A stretch of DNA of 51,857 bases from the NCBI RefSeq assembly GCF_002257705.1, contig NZ_LSLK01000087.1:1-51857 (forward strand), in the 5' to 3' direction. Position numbers and translations under genes: made by a program. Positions 24,329-33,613 of this stretch are shown one piece after another; positions within the stretch are counted from its first letter, which is position 1; each line of letters opens with the position of its first letter. This DNA comes from Sporomusa silvacetica DSM 10669. Its GTDB lineage: Bacteria; Bacillota; Negativicutes; Sporomusales; Sporomusaceae. The notes under the pieces were generated by a model, which ran no database searches, was not told where the DNA came from, and worked only from the letters and a program-made list of their open reading frames with translations.

Positions 24329-27019
24329 TTATTGCACTACAGTCTTTTCTACTTTTACCGCACATACTTTATATTCATAGGTTTTTGTAACTTTATCACC
24401 GCAACCCATGGTGACCTCGTTAGTAGGACATGCGTGATAATGGAAAGACATCCAGATTCCACCAGGCAATACATCAGTAGTTACCCAAGCTCTAGCTTGT
24501 ACTGTACCCCGGCGTGATGTGACTGTGATGTAATCTTGATCAGCGATATTTAGACGTTTCGCATCATCAGGATGAATCATAGCACGTTCTTCAGGGCGGT
24601 ATTCTGTCAGATGTTTGGAATAACCAGCCGTAGTTAAACAATAATGATAGAGAATACGTCCAGTAGTAAGCATGAATGGATATTCAGCATCTGGCAATTC
24701 AGCAGGCGGCTGATGATCAATAGCTTTAAACACGCCTAACCCACAGGCAAATTTGCCGTCGACATGGAGATACTGACTGCCCGGATGTTCTTTATCTGGT
24801 ACTGGCCATTGCAATCCTTTTTCATCAATACGCTCAAAGGACAGACCAGCGAACATCGGACTTAATGAAGCCATTTCATCCATAATTTCACTGGGGTGGC
24901 TGTAGGACATCGGATATCCCATTTTGTTTGACAAGTCTCTAATAATTTGCCAGTCAGGGCGGCTGTTGCCGATAGGCTCAATTGCTTGGCGAACCCGCTG
25001 CACACGGCGTTCACAGTTGGTAAATGAGCCATCTTTTTCAGCAAACGAAGCTGCTGGAAGGATAACATCAGCCAATTTACCCGTCTCAGTCATAAAAATG
25101 TTTTGCACTACCAAAAATTCAAGATGCTCAAAACCTTTACGTACATGGTGGGCATCGCCGTCCGACCGTATCGGGTCTTCCCCCATAACATACATAGCTT
25201 TCAGTTTACCCGCAATAGAGGCATCAAACATATCAGGCATCATCAGACCGACTTTATCTGACAATTTTACACCCCATGCTTTTTCAAATTTTTCCCGTGC
25301 TGCTGCATTTGTGACGGCCTGATAACCGGAATAAACATTAGGCAAAGCTCCCATATCACAAGAACCCTGTACATTATTCTGGCCACGCATCGGGTTTACA
25401 CCTGAGTAAAGTTTACCCACATTGCCAGTCAACATGGCTAAGTTAGCCAAGCTCATAACGTTATCAGTACCACAAATATGTTCGGTAATACCAAGTGTAT
25501 AGAATATGGATGCCCGTTCAGCAGTGGCATAAATTCTGGCTGCCTCCATCAGTAAATGTTTCGGCACACCAGTTATATCTTCCACATATTCAGGGGTATA
25601 TTTCTCAATGACATCTGCCATTTTATCGAAATCAGTAGTGCAAGAATTGATAAAATTCTGATCATGCCAACCAGCTTTGAGGATAATACGCATCATGCCA
25701 TTAATAAGAGCAATATCCGTGCCTGGCCTTAGTTGCATCCATACATGGGCTTTACCTGCCAGTTCGATCCTGCGTGGGTCGGCAACAATCAATGTAGCGC
25801 CGTTACGAAGAGCTTGACGTATTTTAGCGCCAATCACCGGGTGAGCTTCTGTGGGATTGCCGCCGATCAAAAATATCACCTTACATTGAGGCGCTTCATT
25901 AATAGAGTTGGTCATTGCTCCAGAACCAAATGAAGCTGCCAAACCGGCCACAGTAGGAGCGTGGCAGATACGGGCGCAATGATCAACATTGTTCGTACCA
26001 ATAACTGCGCGCATAAACTTTTGCATGATATAGTTTTCTTCATTTACACACCGGGCTGAACTGACAGCCGCCAGTGCATCACTGCCATACGTATCTTTTA
26101 TTTCCTTAAATTTAGTAGCAATTAAATCAAGCGCTTCCTCCCAAGATGCTTCCACAAATTTGCCATTTTTCTTTATTAACGGTGTGGTCAAACGCTCAGG
26201 ACTATGAACATAATCGGTACCAAAACGACCTTTTACACAGGTTAGTCGTCCATTGACCACACTGGTCAGATTGGAAGTCACGCCAATTAATTTACCGTCT
26301 TTGATATTTAGATCATAGTTACAACCAACGCCGCAGAAAGGACAGGTTGTTTTAACCTTTTTATCCGGCTTCCCTACGCCGTTCATTGGCTTTTCTGTCA
26401 AAGCACCTACTGGGCAAGCAGATACGCAAGTGCCGCAAAATACACAATTGGAAGAGTCAACCATATCGGTATCAAAAGCTGGCGCTACTTTGGTATTAAA
26501 ACCACGCTCAGTCCATTCTAACGTGTTACAACACTGCACTTCCTTACAAACACGTACACAGCGTCCACACAGGATACACTTATTGCTGTCCCTAATGATG
26601 AAAGGGTTGCTATCATCAATGGCAAATTGGCGTTGTTCGCCTTCAGCTTTAATTTCTCTAACACCAAATGTGCTTGCTAAAGCTTGCAATTCACAATCTA
26701 TATTTCGCTGGCAAGAAAGACATTCTTGGGGATGATTTGCCAGCATCAGTTCGACGACACTTTTTCTCGCTTCACGAATAGCAGGAGTATTAGTGCGCAC
26801 AATCATTCCTTCTGATACAGGATAAGTACAGGCCGTAACTAATCCCCGTGCACCTTCAACTTCAACAACACACACTCGACATGACCCTTCCGGCGTTAAA
26901 TCGGCAAGATGACATAAAGTTGGAATGGTAACACCCGCTTCACGCGAAGCTTCCAAAACCGTGGAACCTTTACATGCTTGCACTGTCTGACCGTCGATAG
27001 TTAAGGAAATCAGTTCCAT
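24329..27019 (-). CDS. fdhA: Formate dehydrogenase catalytic subunit, Cys form, with NuoG-like N-terminus
   Basis: Molybdenum- or tungsten-bis-pterin enzyme that interconverts formate and CO2, 896 aa. Cofactor sites in order: [2Fe-2S] Cys36/47/50/64; a His-type [4Fe-4S] site NHPQECLSCQRNIDC (about 96-109); two [4Fe-4S] sites CILCGRCVRVC and CVFCGTCVSAC; then the pterin domain cluster CPFCGVGC. The active-site residue is Cys352 in CARICHAPTV, where selenoenzymes carry selenocysteine. The C-terminus is a pterin-dinucleotide-binding domain. No fdhB/NuoF-like partner or fdhD is adjacent, so the electron acceptor subunit must be elsewhere. A probable Moco-type riboswitch lies in the leader. Confidence 0.93.
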   Translation of the reverse strand: MELISLTIDGQTVQACKGSTVLEASREAGVTIPTLCHLADLTPEGSCRVCVVEVEGARGLVTACTYPVSEGMIVRTNTPAIREARKSVVELMLANHPQECLSCQRNIDCELQALASTFGVREIKAEGEQRQFAIDDSNPFIIRDSNKCILCGRCVRVCKEVQCCNTLEWTERGFNTKVAPAFDTDMVDSSNCVFCGTCVSACPVGALTEKPMNGVGKPDKKVKTTCPFCGVGCNYDLNIKDGKLIGVTSNLTSVVNGRLTCVKGRFGTDYVHSPERLTTPLIKKNGKFVEASWEEALDLIATKFKEIKDTYGSDALAAVSSARCVNEENYIMQKFMRAVIGTNNVDHCARICHAPTVAGLAASFGSGAMTNSINEAPQCKVIFLIGGNPTEAHPVIGAKIRQALRNGATLIVADPRRIELAGKAHVWMQLRPGTDIALINGMMRIILKAGWHDQNFINSCTTDFDKMADVIEKYTPEYVEDITGVPKHLLMEAARIYATAERASIFYTLGITEHICGTDNVMSLANLAMLTGNVGKLYSGVNPMRGQNNVQGSCDMGALPNVYSGYQAVTNAAAREKFEKAWGVKLSDKVGLMMPDMFDASIAGKLKAMYVMGEDPIRSDGDAHHVRKGFEHLEFLVVQNIFMTETGKLADVILPAASFAEKDGSFTNCERRVQRVRQAIEPIGNSRPDWQIIRDLSNKMGYPMSYSHPSEIMDEMASLSPMFAGLSFERIDEKGLQWPVPDKEHPGSQYLHVDGKFACGLGVFKAIDHQPPAELPDAEYPFMLTTGRILYHYCLTTAGYSKHLTEYRPEERAMIHPDDAKRLNIADQDYITVTSRRGTVQARAWVTTDVLPGGIWMSFHYHACPTNEVTMGCGDKVTKTYEYKVCAVKVEKTVVQ

Positions 27020-27299
27020 TATAGATATTCACTCTCCCTTAAAATTTTATATAATAATTGCCTATCTCGTAGAGTGTACTAATGATTAGTGAGATAAAGC
27101 AAGTTATTCGAACTTTGAAAGAGATGAGACCTTCCATAAGGCTCCTATAGACAGTAGGTAAAATAGGCAAACAAAAACCACCCGTAGCAAAGAGGCACTT
27201 AGCCTAAATGTTAAATAATTATCCAGGATATTCTCCACGCATAGTGAAAAATACCATTTTTGCCACCTGCTTGTATACGTTTATAAAGTATAACTTTAC

Positions 27300-27448
27300 A
27301 GGATAGACATAAAGGTAGGGCTGCTCCTGGAAATTACAATAACACTCCTTTACCAACGGGAGGCGTAACAGTTTCCCACTACCCCTGCGGTCGTCAAATC
27401 ATGCTCTTGCAAGTTTAGATAAGACAACTCGGAGGTATCCGCATTTCC
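27300..27448 (-). ncRNA. Probable molybdenum/tungsten cofactor riboswitch upstream of fdhA
   Basis: About 280 bp before fdhA the minus strand holds a GC-rich, highly paired segment. It includes ACCTCCGAGTTGTC pairing with GACGACCGC, then GCCTCCCGTTGGTAAAGGAG and a closing CCCTACC. The CCTCCGAG and GGTAAAGGAG blocks and the position before a pterin enzyme resemble the Moco RNA motif. I compare from memory, without a covariance model, so the class is tentative. Confidence 0.45.
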
Positions 27449-27760
27449 ATATATTTTATTTATATCTCGTATATTATTTTTCTATATATATATTTTTTAT
27501 ATTAATTATATTATTTTTATTTATATTCTTTTTTTAAGTATTCAATATAATTTTTAAAATTCCTGCATATAATGTGAAAATAAAAACAATATTTTGAATT
27601 CTGCTGCCAAAATAACACCATGATATTATCAATCTGGTACGGAAATTTCAATAATATTTATGTACCATCAAAAGGCGAATTTAAAATCTAAGTGCAATAC
27701 TTATGTAAGACTCCATTCGAAATATTTGCGGCTGCCTGTTCCGCTTAGCTTGACAATTCA
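27449..27760. other. Very AT-rich gap between fdhA leader and microprotein 2
   Basis: About 310 bp with no credible gene. 27440-27580 is almost pure A/T (TATATATATATTTTTTATAT and similar), which suits an AT-rich upstream promoter element or bendable DNA for the fdhA leader. I see no repeat unit or mobile-element feature in it. Confidence 0.4.
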
Positions 27761-27767
27761 CCAAAGG

Positions 27768-27806
27768 AAAAGCTGCCACACTAAGTTACTTAGTGCGACA
27801 GCTTTT
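27768..27806. terminator. Bidirectional terminator after microprotein 2
   Basis: Stem AAAAGCTG-CACTAAG / CTTAGTG-CAGCTTTT with one-base mismatches, 32 bp past the stop codon at 27839. Confidence 0.75.
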
Positions 27807-27838
27807 ATTTGTAAGTATTGACTTAATTAAATATAGGC

Positions 27839-27961
27839 TTAACAGCTTAAACTATCGTCATCACCGCAGCAGCATAACAGTAAAATGATGATGATGATGA
27901 TCACAACCCATGAACTCCCACCGCGACCATGGCCACCACAGCCGCCAAAACCAAAGCCCAT
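27839..27961 (-). CDS. 40-aa Gly-rich/poly-Ile/Cys microprotein (paralogue 2)
   Basis: Small unannotated gene. An ATG lies 8 bp behind AAGGAGGG. The product begins MGFGFGGCGGHGRGGSSW, then VV and six Ile, LLL, CCC, and ends GDDDSLSC. It shares head, poly-Ile helix and DDDS-plus-Cys tail with the protein at 24031-24147. It is expected to be membrane-embedded with a Cys cluster at the membrane boundary. A textbook AC-N17-CATANNNTA promoter (28014-28040) lies upstream, pointing to late mother-cell expression. Function unknown; YjcZ-like only in general architecture. Confidence 0.85.
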   Translation of the reverse strand: MGFGFGGCGGHGRGGSSWVVIIIIIILLLCCCGDDDSLSC

Positions 27962-28013
27962 TTTAAATTCCCTCCTTCAGCTTAGCTATCCATATAGGGG
28001 TTTATTTCAATGT

Positions 28014-28040
28014 ATATTATGCTGGTGGCTATTATTTAGT
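28014..28040 (-). promoter_or_regulatory. Sigma-K-like promoter of microprotein 2
   Basis: Minus strand: AC, 17 bp, CATAATATA, ending 52 bp before the ATG. It matches the Bacillus sigma-K pattern AC-N16/17-CATANNNTA. Confidence 0.6.
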
Positions 28041-28226
28041 TACTGCTGTAGTGTATTGTTTTCTTTGTTTCACCTATCCTTATTTAATATCCCACTCTGC
28101 GTACCGAGTGGAATTCCAGGTCTCCATAAAAAACCCACGGTTGTCCTCAAAGACTTTTTGTTCAAAAATCCACATTAGGTGTCTACGCTGCCTCACAACG
28201 AGATCTTCAATGGCGAGACCTAAAAC

Positions 28227-29267
28227 CTAGACACCGCTATGCTGCTCTGCTTTTTCCAACCAGCCAATTTTAACGAGATCAGACAGCCAAGCAGCTAATA
28301 GCCTTAACTCTTTGTAATCGACAACGCCCAAATCAACAAGTGTCTCATAGCATTTTCTCATATTATTCAGGATATGGATAATGCCCCCCTTTAGCAACAA
28401 TGAGTTAAGGGCCCTGACAATACGATCATTGTGAATATAGCCTGGTATCTCATCTACAAAATCCTTCATCAAATCATGTTCATTTCGCTCCTGTAAAACA
28501 GTTGCTTCATGAAAAAGAACATGCCAGCCATTTTCCCAGGAGATACGCTGCGCCACAAAACTGCGCCAAATATCCGTCATGCGAAATGAGCAATAGGCTG
28601 GTAGGTACAGCAATGGAAAAGCCTCTAACCACCATGTTGTATTCTGACTATTGAAAGGACACCAGCTATTGATACCCAAAGCTATTTCTCTTCCTGGCTT
28701 AAAAACTTGAGGCAACGGCAGGATTAAGCGATAAATAGCATCCACATCCGGATTTTCATCTGCTAAACCTTGTTGAATGGGACACTCAATAGTATTTAAG
28801 GGTAATAAATCTAACGCAGGTGGGAGCCTATAAACATTATCAAGAGGCAAACCTCTTGGCCAAATAAGTTTATCGCTAAAATATCGGTAGACGTTAACCC
28901 AGTTACCATTAGTTAAGGTATGCACAGTTCTACATCTTTGTCTTTTTGAGAAAAAACTGCTTCTCGGTATATTATCGTCATCGGTTTCAATGATGACGTC
29001 TGCACCATTACGGATAGCTAACAGGTAACCGATATTCTTACGCGCATAATGCTGCATAGGACATATTGCAGCAAATTCCAGCCCTGATTTTAGTTGGTCC
29101 TCAAGACTGACAAAATTACAGCCTTCAATATAAAAAACTGGAGGGCTTTTAGTGTCCCCCACCACTATAAATTCGTAGCCATGTTCCACGGCACCACTGG
29201 CTATGGAATTTAATCCTTTATTCGGATTGCTGATTGACGTTACCACGATTGCAACTTTAGTCTGCAC
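28227..29267 (-). CDS. STELLO (DUF288)-like putative glycosyltransferase, GTG start
   Basis: A 346-aa cytosolic protein. The N-terminus (KVAIVVTSISNPNKGLNSI) starts a nucleotide-sugar-type fold, followed by ARKNIGYLLAIRNGADVIIE and an acidic ETDDDN motif where a DXD would be. This is the arrangement of STELLO/DUF288 proteins, named from plant Golgi glycosyltransferase relatives. The start is a GTG at 29267, 7 bp after AGGGG; a longer in-frame start lacks a ribosome site. It follows the 578-aa gene by 99 bp and probably shares its sigma-K-like promoter. The sugar and acceptor are unknown. Confidence 0.7.
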   Translation of the reverse strand: MQTKVAIVVTSISNPNKGLNSIASGAVEHGYEFIVVGDTKSPPVFYIEGCNFVSLEDQLKSGLEFAAICPMQHYARKNIGYLLAIRNGADVIIETDDDNIPRSSFFSKRQRCRTVHTLTNGNWVNVYRYFSDKLIWPRGLPLDNVYRLPPALDLLPLNTIECPIQQGLADENPDVDAIYRLILPLPQVFKPGREIALGINSWCPFNSQNTTWWLEAFPLLYLPAYCSFRMTDIWRSFVAQRISWENGWHVLFHEATVLQERNEHDLMKDFVDEIPGYIHNDRIVRALNSLLLKGGIIHILNNMRKCYETLVDLGVVDYKELRLLAAWLSDLVKIGWLEKAEQHSGV

Positions 29268-29366
29268 GGTATCACCCCTCAATTCGCGATTCACTAACCC
29301 AACAGAAGAAAACCGCAGCCGCAATTTTAGGCAGGCTGCAGGGAATTCACCTTACAGACCAACATA

Positions 29367-31103
29367 TTATTCTATACACGACGGAGGGTAAATTATCTTA
29401 ATTAACCGGTTATATAATGAGTGCCAATCCATAGAATAGTTCGAATACATCTCGTCTTTTACAACTACAACTTCGTTCCGTGGCACTGGGATAGGTGGAT
29501 ACATATCATTTCTAATTACACTAAAAAACCCTCCAGGACGTACTTGCTCCATATGGACATGATCAGAATGCACAATACCAGGTTTATTAGCAATACAGGC
29601 TAACAATACTAAACCTGATCCGGTTACACACAGATAAGCGTCTGTCCTGCACGCCCAACAAATTGTATCAAGCAAAGAAATACCAATCCCATTATAGACA
29701 CTTATATCATTACGCAGCGATTGATAAATAACTTCTGCATCTTCTTGACAATCACTTAAGCCATCTAAAAAGATCCCTATATTGGGATACTCTTGTTTTA
29801 ATGCTCTCGCGATATTGATTGTGCCATCGACCTGCTCTTGCCAAGCTTTATTGTGCTTACGCAAGTTAATAAAAATTAAAGGATCCGCCACACAGTCAGT
29901 AATCAGTCGCTTCTGGCTTTCACTGCAATAACTATTGGCGATTTGTCGTATATGAAAAACAGTTTCTGCAGATAAAAAATAAGCACAAGGGTAAATCGCA
30001 AATAATCCGTGTGTCATGCACGTTTCAAATAACTCATCTGAGCTTTCACAATTATAACAAACAGCTTTTTTAAACTCAGGAAAAATCTGCTCTAATGGCA
30101 GTTTTGGTTTTTTATATATTACAATGTCCTTTACCTTTCTATATAATCCAGTTAGGATGATACGATAGAAACCACTATACTCGTTCAAAAAATAATGCCC
30201 TAAATTAAGTTGTATACCATATATTAAGGTTAAATTTCGTTTAGGTTGTTGTAAGTAATTAATTGTTTTTTCTGCAAATATCAAAAACTTTCTGTATAAG
30301 TGAACGATTGCTGAAACTATATTCTCCTTTACGCCAATAGAGTAAAATAAACGTGAAAATATTACTAAATTGTGTTTAGGGAAATAAAGAAAACTTTTCA
30401 GACCCGGGTAACCCGCTGTGACTATATAAAACTCTTCTCTCCCATGAACCTTATAGAAAACAAACTGCGAAGGAATTTCTTGAACATATACTGGAAATGA
30501 ACTTGATGTCTCGATTGCTTCACCAGAATTGGGACATATGGCTCTAACTACCTCTTGCTCGAGCGCAGCGTAGATAAATGTGTTGTAAAGAGGAGGACAT
30601 CCTTGCTTTTGTGGAAACATATATTGATATCGCTCGATTGAAAACTTCCCATTGCTCATTGCCTGTTCCTGAGTCCATGTATCAATAAAATTACAGCTTA
30701 AATATTCCCTATTCAAATTAAAAGCTTGCAATTCATTATTTTGAATTTCATCAATATCTTTCACTATAATGGGATATTTTTCAAAATACGCACTGATTCC
30801 TTGCTGCAAATCCATGCTATCGAATGAAAGTATTTCTTTCGATAGCTCAATAGAAGAAGTGCACCCTGGTAAGCTATCCATCGATTTTTTGAAAGCCTCA
30901 AATAATGTAATAAAGTCGCTCATAATAATCTCCTTTTCAAGAATCATTTTGGGGGGCTGTATCAAAAAATGCTCTACCATTTCTGAAATAACAACATCCG
31001 GCTTAATCTTAACTTGTAAATCTCCCAATTTAATAACTCTTTCCTTAAAGTCCGAATAGAGATTATCGGCAAAACCGAGCAATAAGGCTAAGCGAATGTA
31101 CAC
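29367..31103 (-). CDS. Large protein of unknown family with GT-B-like C-terminal half
   Basis: A 578-aa protein I do not recognise. Its N-terminal half is poorly informative. From about residue 380 it reads like a GT-B nucleotide-sugar-binding half: FINLRKHNKAWQEQV, then IGIFLDGLSD, a predicted Rossmann alternation, and CVTGSGLVLLACIANKPGIV, where glycosyltransferases often place a Gly-rich donor loop. The start is GTG at 31103 with only a weak GGTAG site, so the start is uncertain. A perfect sigma-K-like promoter lies 32 bp upstream. It heads a two-gene unit with the STELLO-like gene. Confidence 0.55.
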   Translation of the reverse strand: MYIRLALLLGFADNLYSDFKERVIKLGDLQVKIKPDVVISEMVEHFLIQPPKMILEKEIIMSDFITLFEAFKKSMDSLPGCTSSIELSKEILSFDSMDLQQGISAYFEKYPIIVKDIDEIQNNELQAFNLNREYLSCNFIDTWTQEQAMSNGKFSIERYQYMFPQKQGCPPLYNTFIYAALEQEVVRAICPNSGEAIETSSSFPVYVQEIPSQFVFYKVHGREEFYIVTAGYPGLKSFLYFPKHNLVIFSRLFYSIGVKENIVSAIVHLYRKFLIFAEKTINYLQQPKRNLTLIYGIQLNLGHYFLNEYSGFYRIILTGLYRKVKDIVIYKKPKLPLEQIFPEFKKAVCYNCESSDELFETCMTHGLFAIYPCAYFLSAETVFHIRQIANSYCSESQKRLITDCVADPLIFINLRKHNKAWQEQVDGTINIARALKQEYPNIGIFLDGLSDCQEDAEVIYQSLRNDISVYNGIGISLLDTICWACRTDAYLCVTGSGLVLLACIANKPGIVHSDHVHMEQVRPGGFFSVIRNDMYPPIPVPRNEVVVVKDEMYSNYSMDWHSLYNRLIKIIYPPSCIE

Positions 31104-31134
31104 AAATTACTACCGTTATTTTTTCAATATGGTC

Positions 31135-31162
31135 TATACTATGTTCACTCCTTCAATACTGT
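31135..31162 (-). promoter_or_regulatory. Sigma-K-like promoter of the 578-aa gene
   Basis: Minus strand: AC (31161-31162), exactly 17 bp, CATAGTATA (31135-31143), the full AC-N17-CATANNNTA pattern, 32 bp before the GTG. Confidence 0.65.
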
Positions 31163-31199
31163 GCAATAAACCACCCAAAGTGCTGAAAATAAGTGCATT

Positions 31200-31236
31200 A
31201 AAAATCCCCATCTAGTATTAAGATGGGGATTTTTTT
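31200..31236. terminator. Orphan bidirectional terminator in a divergent gap
   Basis: Perfect stem AAAAATCCCCATCT / AGATGGGGATTTTT with a 7-base loop. It lies between two genes transcribed apart, where no gene should end. The minus-strand frame 31235-31318 stops directly at it. Confidence 0.8.
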
Positions 31237-31318
31237 ATGCATTCTTGGCCAGAACCCCAGAGGGCCTGATAACTAAACGCTCGATATTTTGGTTCCTATT
31301 AGCCAGTTCTTTAACCAT
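31235..31318 (-). pseudogene. Possible 3' remnant of a lost gene (27 codons)
   Basis: An ATG-initiated frame of 27 codons (starting MVKELANRNQNIERLVIRPS) ends exactly at the base of the 31200-31236 terminator. No ribosome site is visible. The simplest reading is the tail end of a gene deleted when the glycan island was assembled. The rest of the 400-bp gap 31104-31500 contains a second hairpin (AAAGC.CCG / CGG.GCTTT near 31353-31378) and nothing else I can name. Confidence 0.25.
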
Positions 31319-31425
31319 TGAGTTTTATTATACGCAAGTTATGGTAGACAAAAGCCCCGTCAATATCCGGAGCTTTCGGCATTATACCTTTTAAACCGCT
31401 AACGTAGCACCCGCACGATTTTAAT

Positions 31426-31434
31426 CATATAGTA
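31426..31434 (+). promoter_or_regulatory. Weak sigma-K-like -10 box before gmd
   Basis: CATATAGTA fits CATANNNTA, 66 bp before the gmd ATG. The nearest AC is 15 bp upstream, shorter than the usual 16-17. Confidence 0.3.
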
Positions 31435-31500
31435 TGTAGAAAGCTTTATGTGGAATTAAAGACTTTGAATTATTAAACTCCTAGAAACTGGAGGTAGTTT

Positions 31501-32589
31501 ATGCAAAAGGTAGCGTTGATTACCGGCATCACTGGCCAAGATGGAGCTTACTTAGCTGCGTTTTTATTAAATAAAGGGTATTATGTACATGGAATAAAAC
31601 GAAGAACCTCGCAGTTCAACACGGCTCGGATTGATCACTTATATCAAGACCTTCACAAAAATGATATTCGTTTTTTTCTCCATTATGGTGATCTTACCGA
31701 CTCAACAAATTTAATTCGTATTATTCAACAAGTTCAACCTGATGAAATTTACAACCTGGCTGCGCAAAGTCACGTACAGGTTTCATTTGAAACTCCGGAA
31801 TATACAGCTAATGTCGATGCTGTCGGCACTTTAAGACTACTCGAGGCCATTCGAATCCTCGGCTTGACAACAAAGACCCGGATATATCAAGCATCCACTA
31901 GTGAGTTATTTGGTAAGGTACAAGAAACACCGCAGAAGGAGACGACCCCTTTTTATCCGCGTAGTCCATATGCCGCCGCTAAAATTTACGCTTACTGGAT
32001 AACAGTAAACTATCGGGAAGCTTACGGGATATATGCATGTAATGGTATTTTATTTAATCATGAATCACCTATCCGAGGAGAGACCTTTGTAACCCGTAAA
32101 ATCACCCGGGTAGCCGCACGGATTAAGCTTGGATTGCAAGAAAACTTATATCTTGGTAATCTTGATGCCAAACGAGACTGGGGCTATGCCGGCGACTATG
32201 TGAAAGCTATGTGGATGATGCTTCAACAAGAGCAGCCTGAGGATTATGTTATTGCCACGGGTGAGACACATTCAGTGCGGGAATTCGTAGAGTTAGCGTT
32301 TAAAAATGTCGACATTGATATTGTCTGGCGTGGTACAGGATTGGAAGAAAAGGGAATAGATTCAATTAGCGGCAAAGAACTTGTTCATGTAGACCCTCGC
32401 TACTTTAGACCAACTGAAGTAGATATTTTACTAGGTGATCCAACCAAAGCAAAAGAAAAATTAGGCTGGAAGTCGGAGACTAACCTTGAGACACTCGTAA
32501 GAATGATGATTATAGAAGATTTAAAAAATGTGCAAAGGGATTTATTATGCCAAAAAAACGGTTTCAAAGTTCGCAGCTGGAGTGAGTAA
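31501..32589 (+). CDS. gmd: GDP-mannose 4,6-dehydratase
   Basis: Extended short-chain dehydrogenase, 362 aa, that converts GDP-D-mannose to GDP-4-keto-6-deoxymannose. The NADP fold begins ALITGITGQDGAYLAAFLL. The Gmd-specific NLAAQSHV, catalytic STSELFG, SPYAAAK (YxxxK), NHESPIRGETFVTRK and GNLDAKRDWGYAGDYV are all intact. An ATG follows CTGGAGGT. First gene of a gmd-fcl unit and the start of the fucose branch of the island. Confidence 0.97.
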   Translation: MQKVALITGITGQDGAYLAAFLLNKGYYVHGIKRRTSQFNTARIDHLYQDLHKNDIRFFLHYGDLTDSTNLIRIIQQVQPDEIYNLAAQSHVQVSFETPEYTANVDAVGTLRLLEAIRILGLTTKTRIYQASTSELFGKVQETPQKETTPFYPRSPYAAAKIYAYWITVNYREAYGIYACNGILFNHESPIRGETFVTRKITRVAARIKLGLQENLYLGNLDAKRDWGYAGDYVKAMWMMLQQEQPEDYVIATGETHSVREFVELAFKNVDIDIVWRGTGLEEKGIDSISGKELVHVDPRYFRPTEVDILLGDPTKAKEKLGWKSETNLETLVRMMIIEDLKNVQRDLLCQKNGFKVRSWSE

Positions 32590-32622
32590 AGGCAGAGCTA
32601 TTACTACGATGGAGGAATAGCA

Positions 32623-33570
32623 ATGGACTTAAATTCTAAAATTTACGTTGCAGGAAGCCGTGGTTTAGTAGGCTCCGCTATTGTACGTAAATTAAAAAAA
32701 CTTGGTTATAAAAACATATTAGAAAAAACAAGTGAAGAACTTGACCTAAGGAATCAATCAAGCGTTGAAAACTTTTTTGACACGGAACGTCCGGAATATG
32801 TCTTTTTAGCTGCCGCCAAAGTAGGAGGTATACTGGCCAATAACATACTTCCAGCAGAGTTTATCTATAATAACTTAATGATTGAAGCCAACGTAATTCA
32901 CAGTGCTCACAAATATAAGGCTAGTAAACTCTTGTTTCTTGGCAGCTCATGTATTTATCCTAAATATGCAACGCAACCATTAAAAGAAGAATACCTACTA
33001 ACAGGGGAACTAGAGTCTACTAATGAACCTTATGCGATAGCCAAAATAGCAGGAATAAAACTGTGCCAGGCATACCGCCGGCAGTATGGCGATAACTTTA
33101 TATCCGTAATGCCAACTAATTTATATGGTATCAATGATAATTTCAATCTTGATAATTCACATGTGCTTCCTGCGCTTATGAGAAAGTTTCATGAAGCAAA
33201 GCTCTCCGGTACACCTTCAGTTAGTGTCTGGGGCAGTGGTAAGCCCAGACGGGAATTCCTCTATGTAGAGGACTTGGCTGATGCTTGTTGTTTTCTTATG
33301 CAGCACTATAACGATGGTGAAATCGTTAATATCGGTACAGGAGTCGACATAACTATCGCTGAACTTGCTGCTATGATAGCTGAAATCACTGGATTTACCG
33401 GTGAAATTATTTATGATACAACTAAACCGGATGGAACGCCGATTAAGCGCCTTGATGTCAGTAAAATAAACAGGCTCGGCTGGTATGCACGTACATCCTT
33501 AAAAGCAGGAGTAGAGAAAACTTATCAATGGTTTTCAAAAGAGGGGTTGATGCTCTGCAGACGAATTTAG
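32623..33570 (+). CDS. fcl: GDP-L-fucose synthase
   Basis: GDP-4-keto-6-deoxymannose 3,5-epimerase-4-reductase, 315 aa, completing GDP-L-fucose. NADP-binding VAGSRGLVGSAIVR, the AAAKVGGI segment, FLGSSCIYP, YAIAKIAG (YxxxK) and the conserved PTNLYG followed by NSHVLPALMRKFH are intact. ATG behind GATGGAGGA, 33 bp after gmd. Its product feeds the fucosyltransferase at 35023-35877. Confidence 0.96.
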   Translation: MDLNSKIYVAGSRGLVGSAIVRKLKKLGYKNILEKTSEELDLRNQSSVENFFDTERPEYVFLAAAKVGGILANNILPAEFIYNNLMIEANVIHSAHKYKASKLLFLGSSCIYPKYATQPLKEEYLLTGELESTNEPYAIAKIAGIKLCQAYRRQYGDNFISVMPTNLYGINDNFNLDNSHVLPALMRKFHEAKLSGTPSVSVWGSGKPRREFLYVEDLADACCFLMQHYNDGEIVNIGTGVDITIAELAAMIAEITGFTGEIIYDTTKPDGTPIKRLDVSKINRLGWYARTSLKAGVEKTYQWFSKEGLMLCRRI

Positions 33571-33613
33571 CAGTGATTATTTACAAGTACAGTAAAACGA
33601 AGGAGTGTTATCT

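Noticed and set aside
25963..25968. Selenocysteine codon in fdhA
   Set aside because: The active-site position reads as a normal Cys codon within CARICHAPTV; no in-frame TGA interrupts the 896-codon frame.
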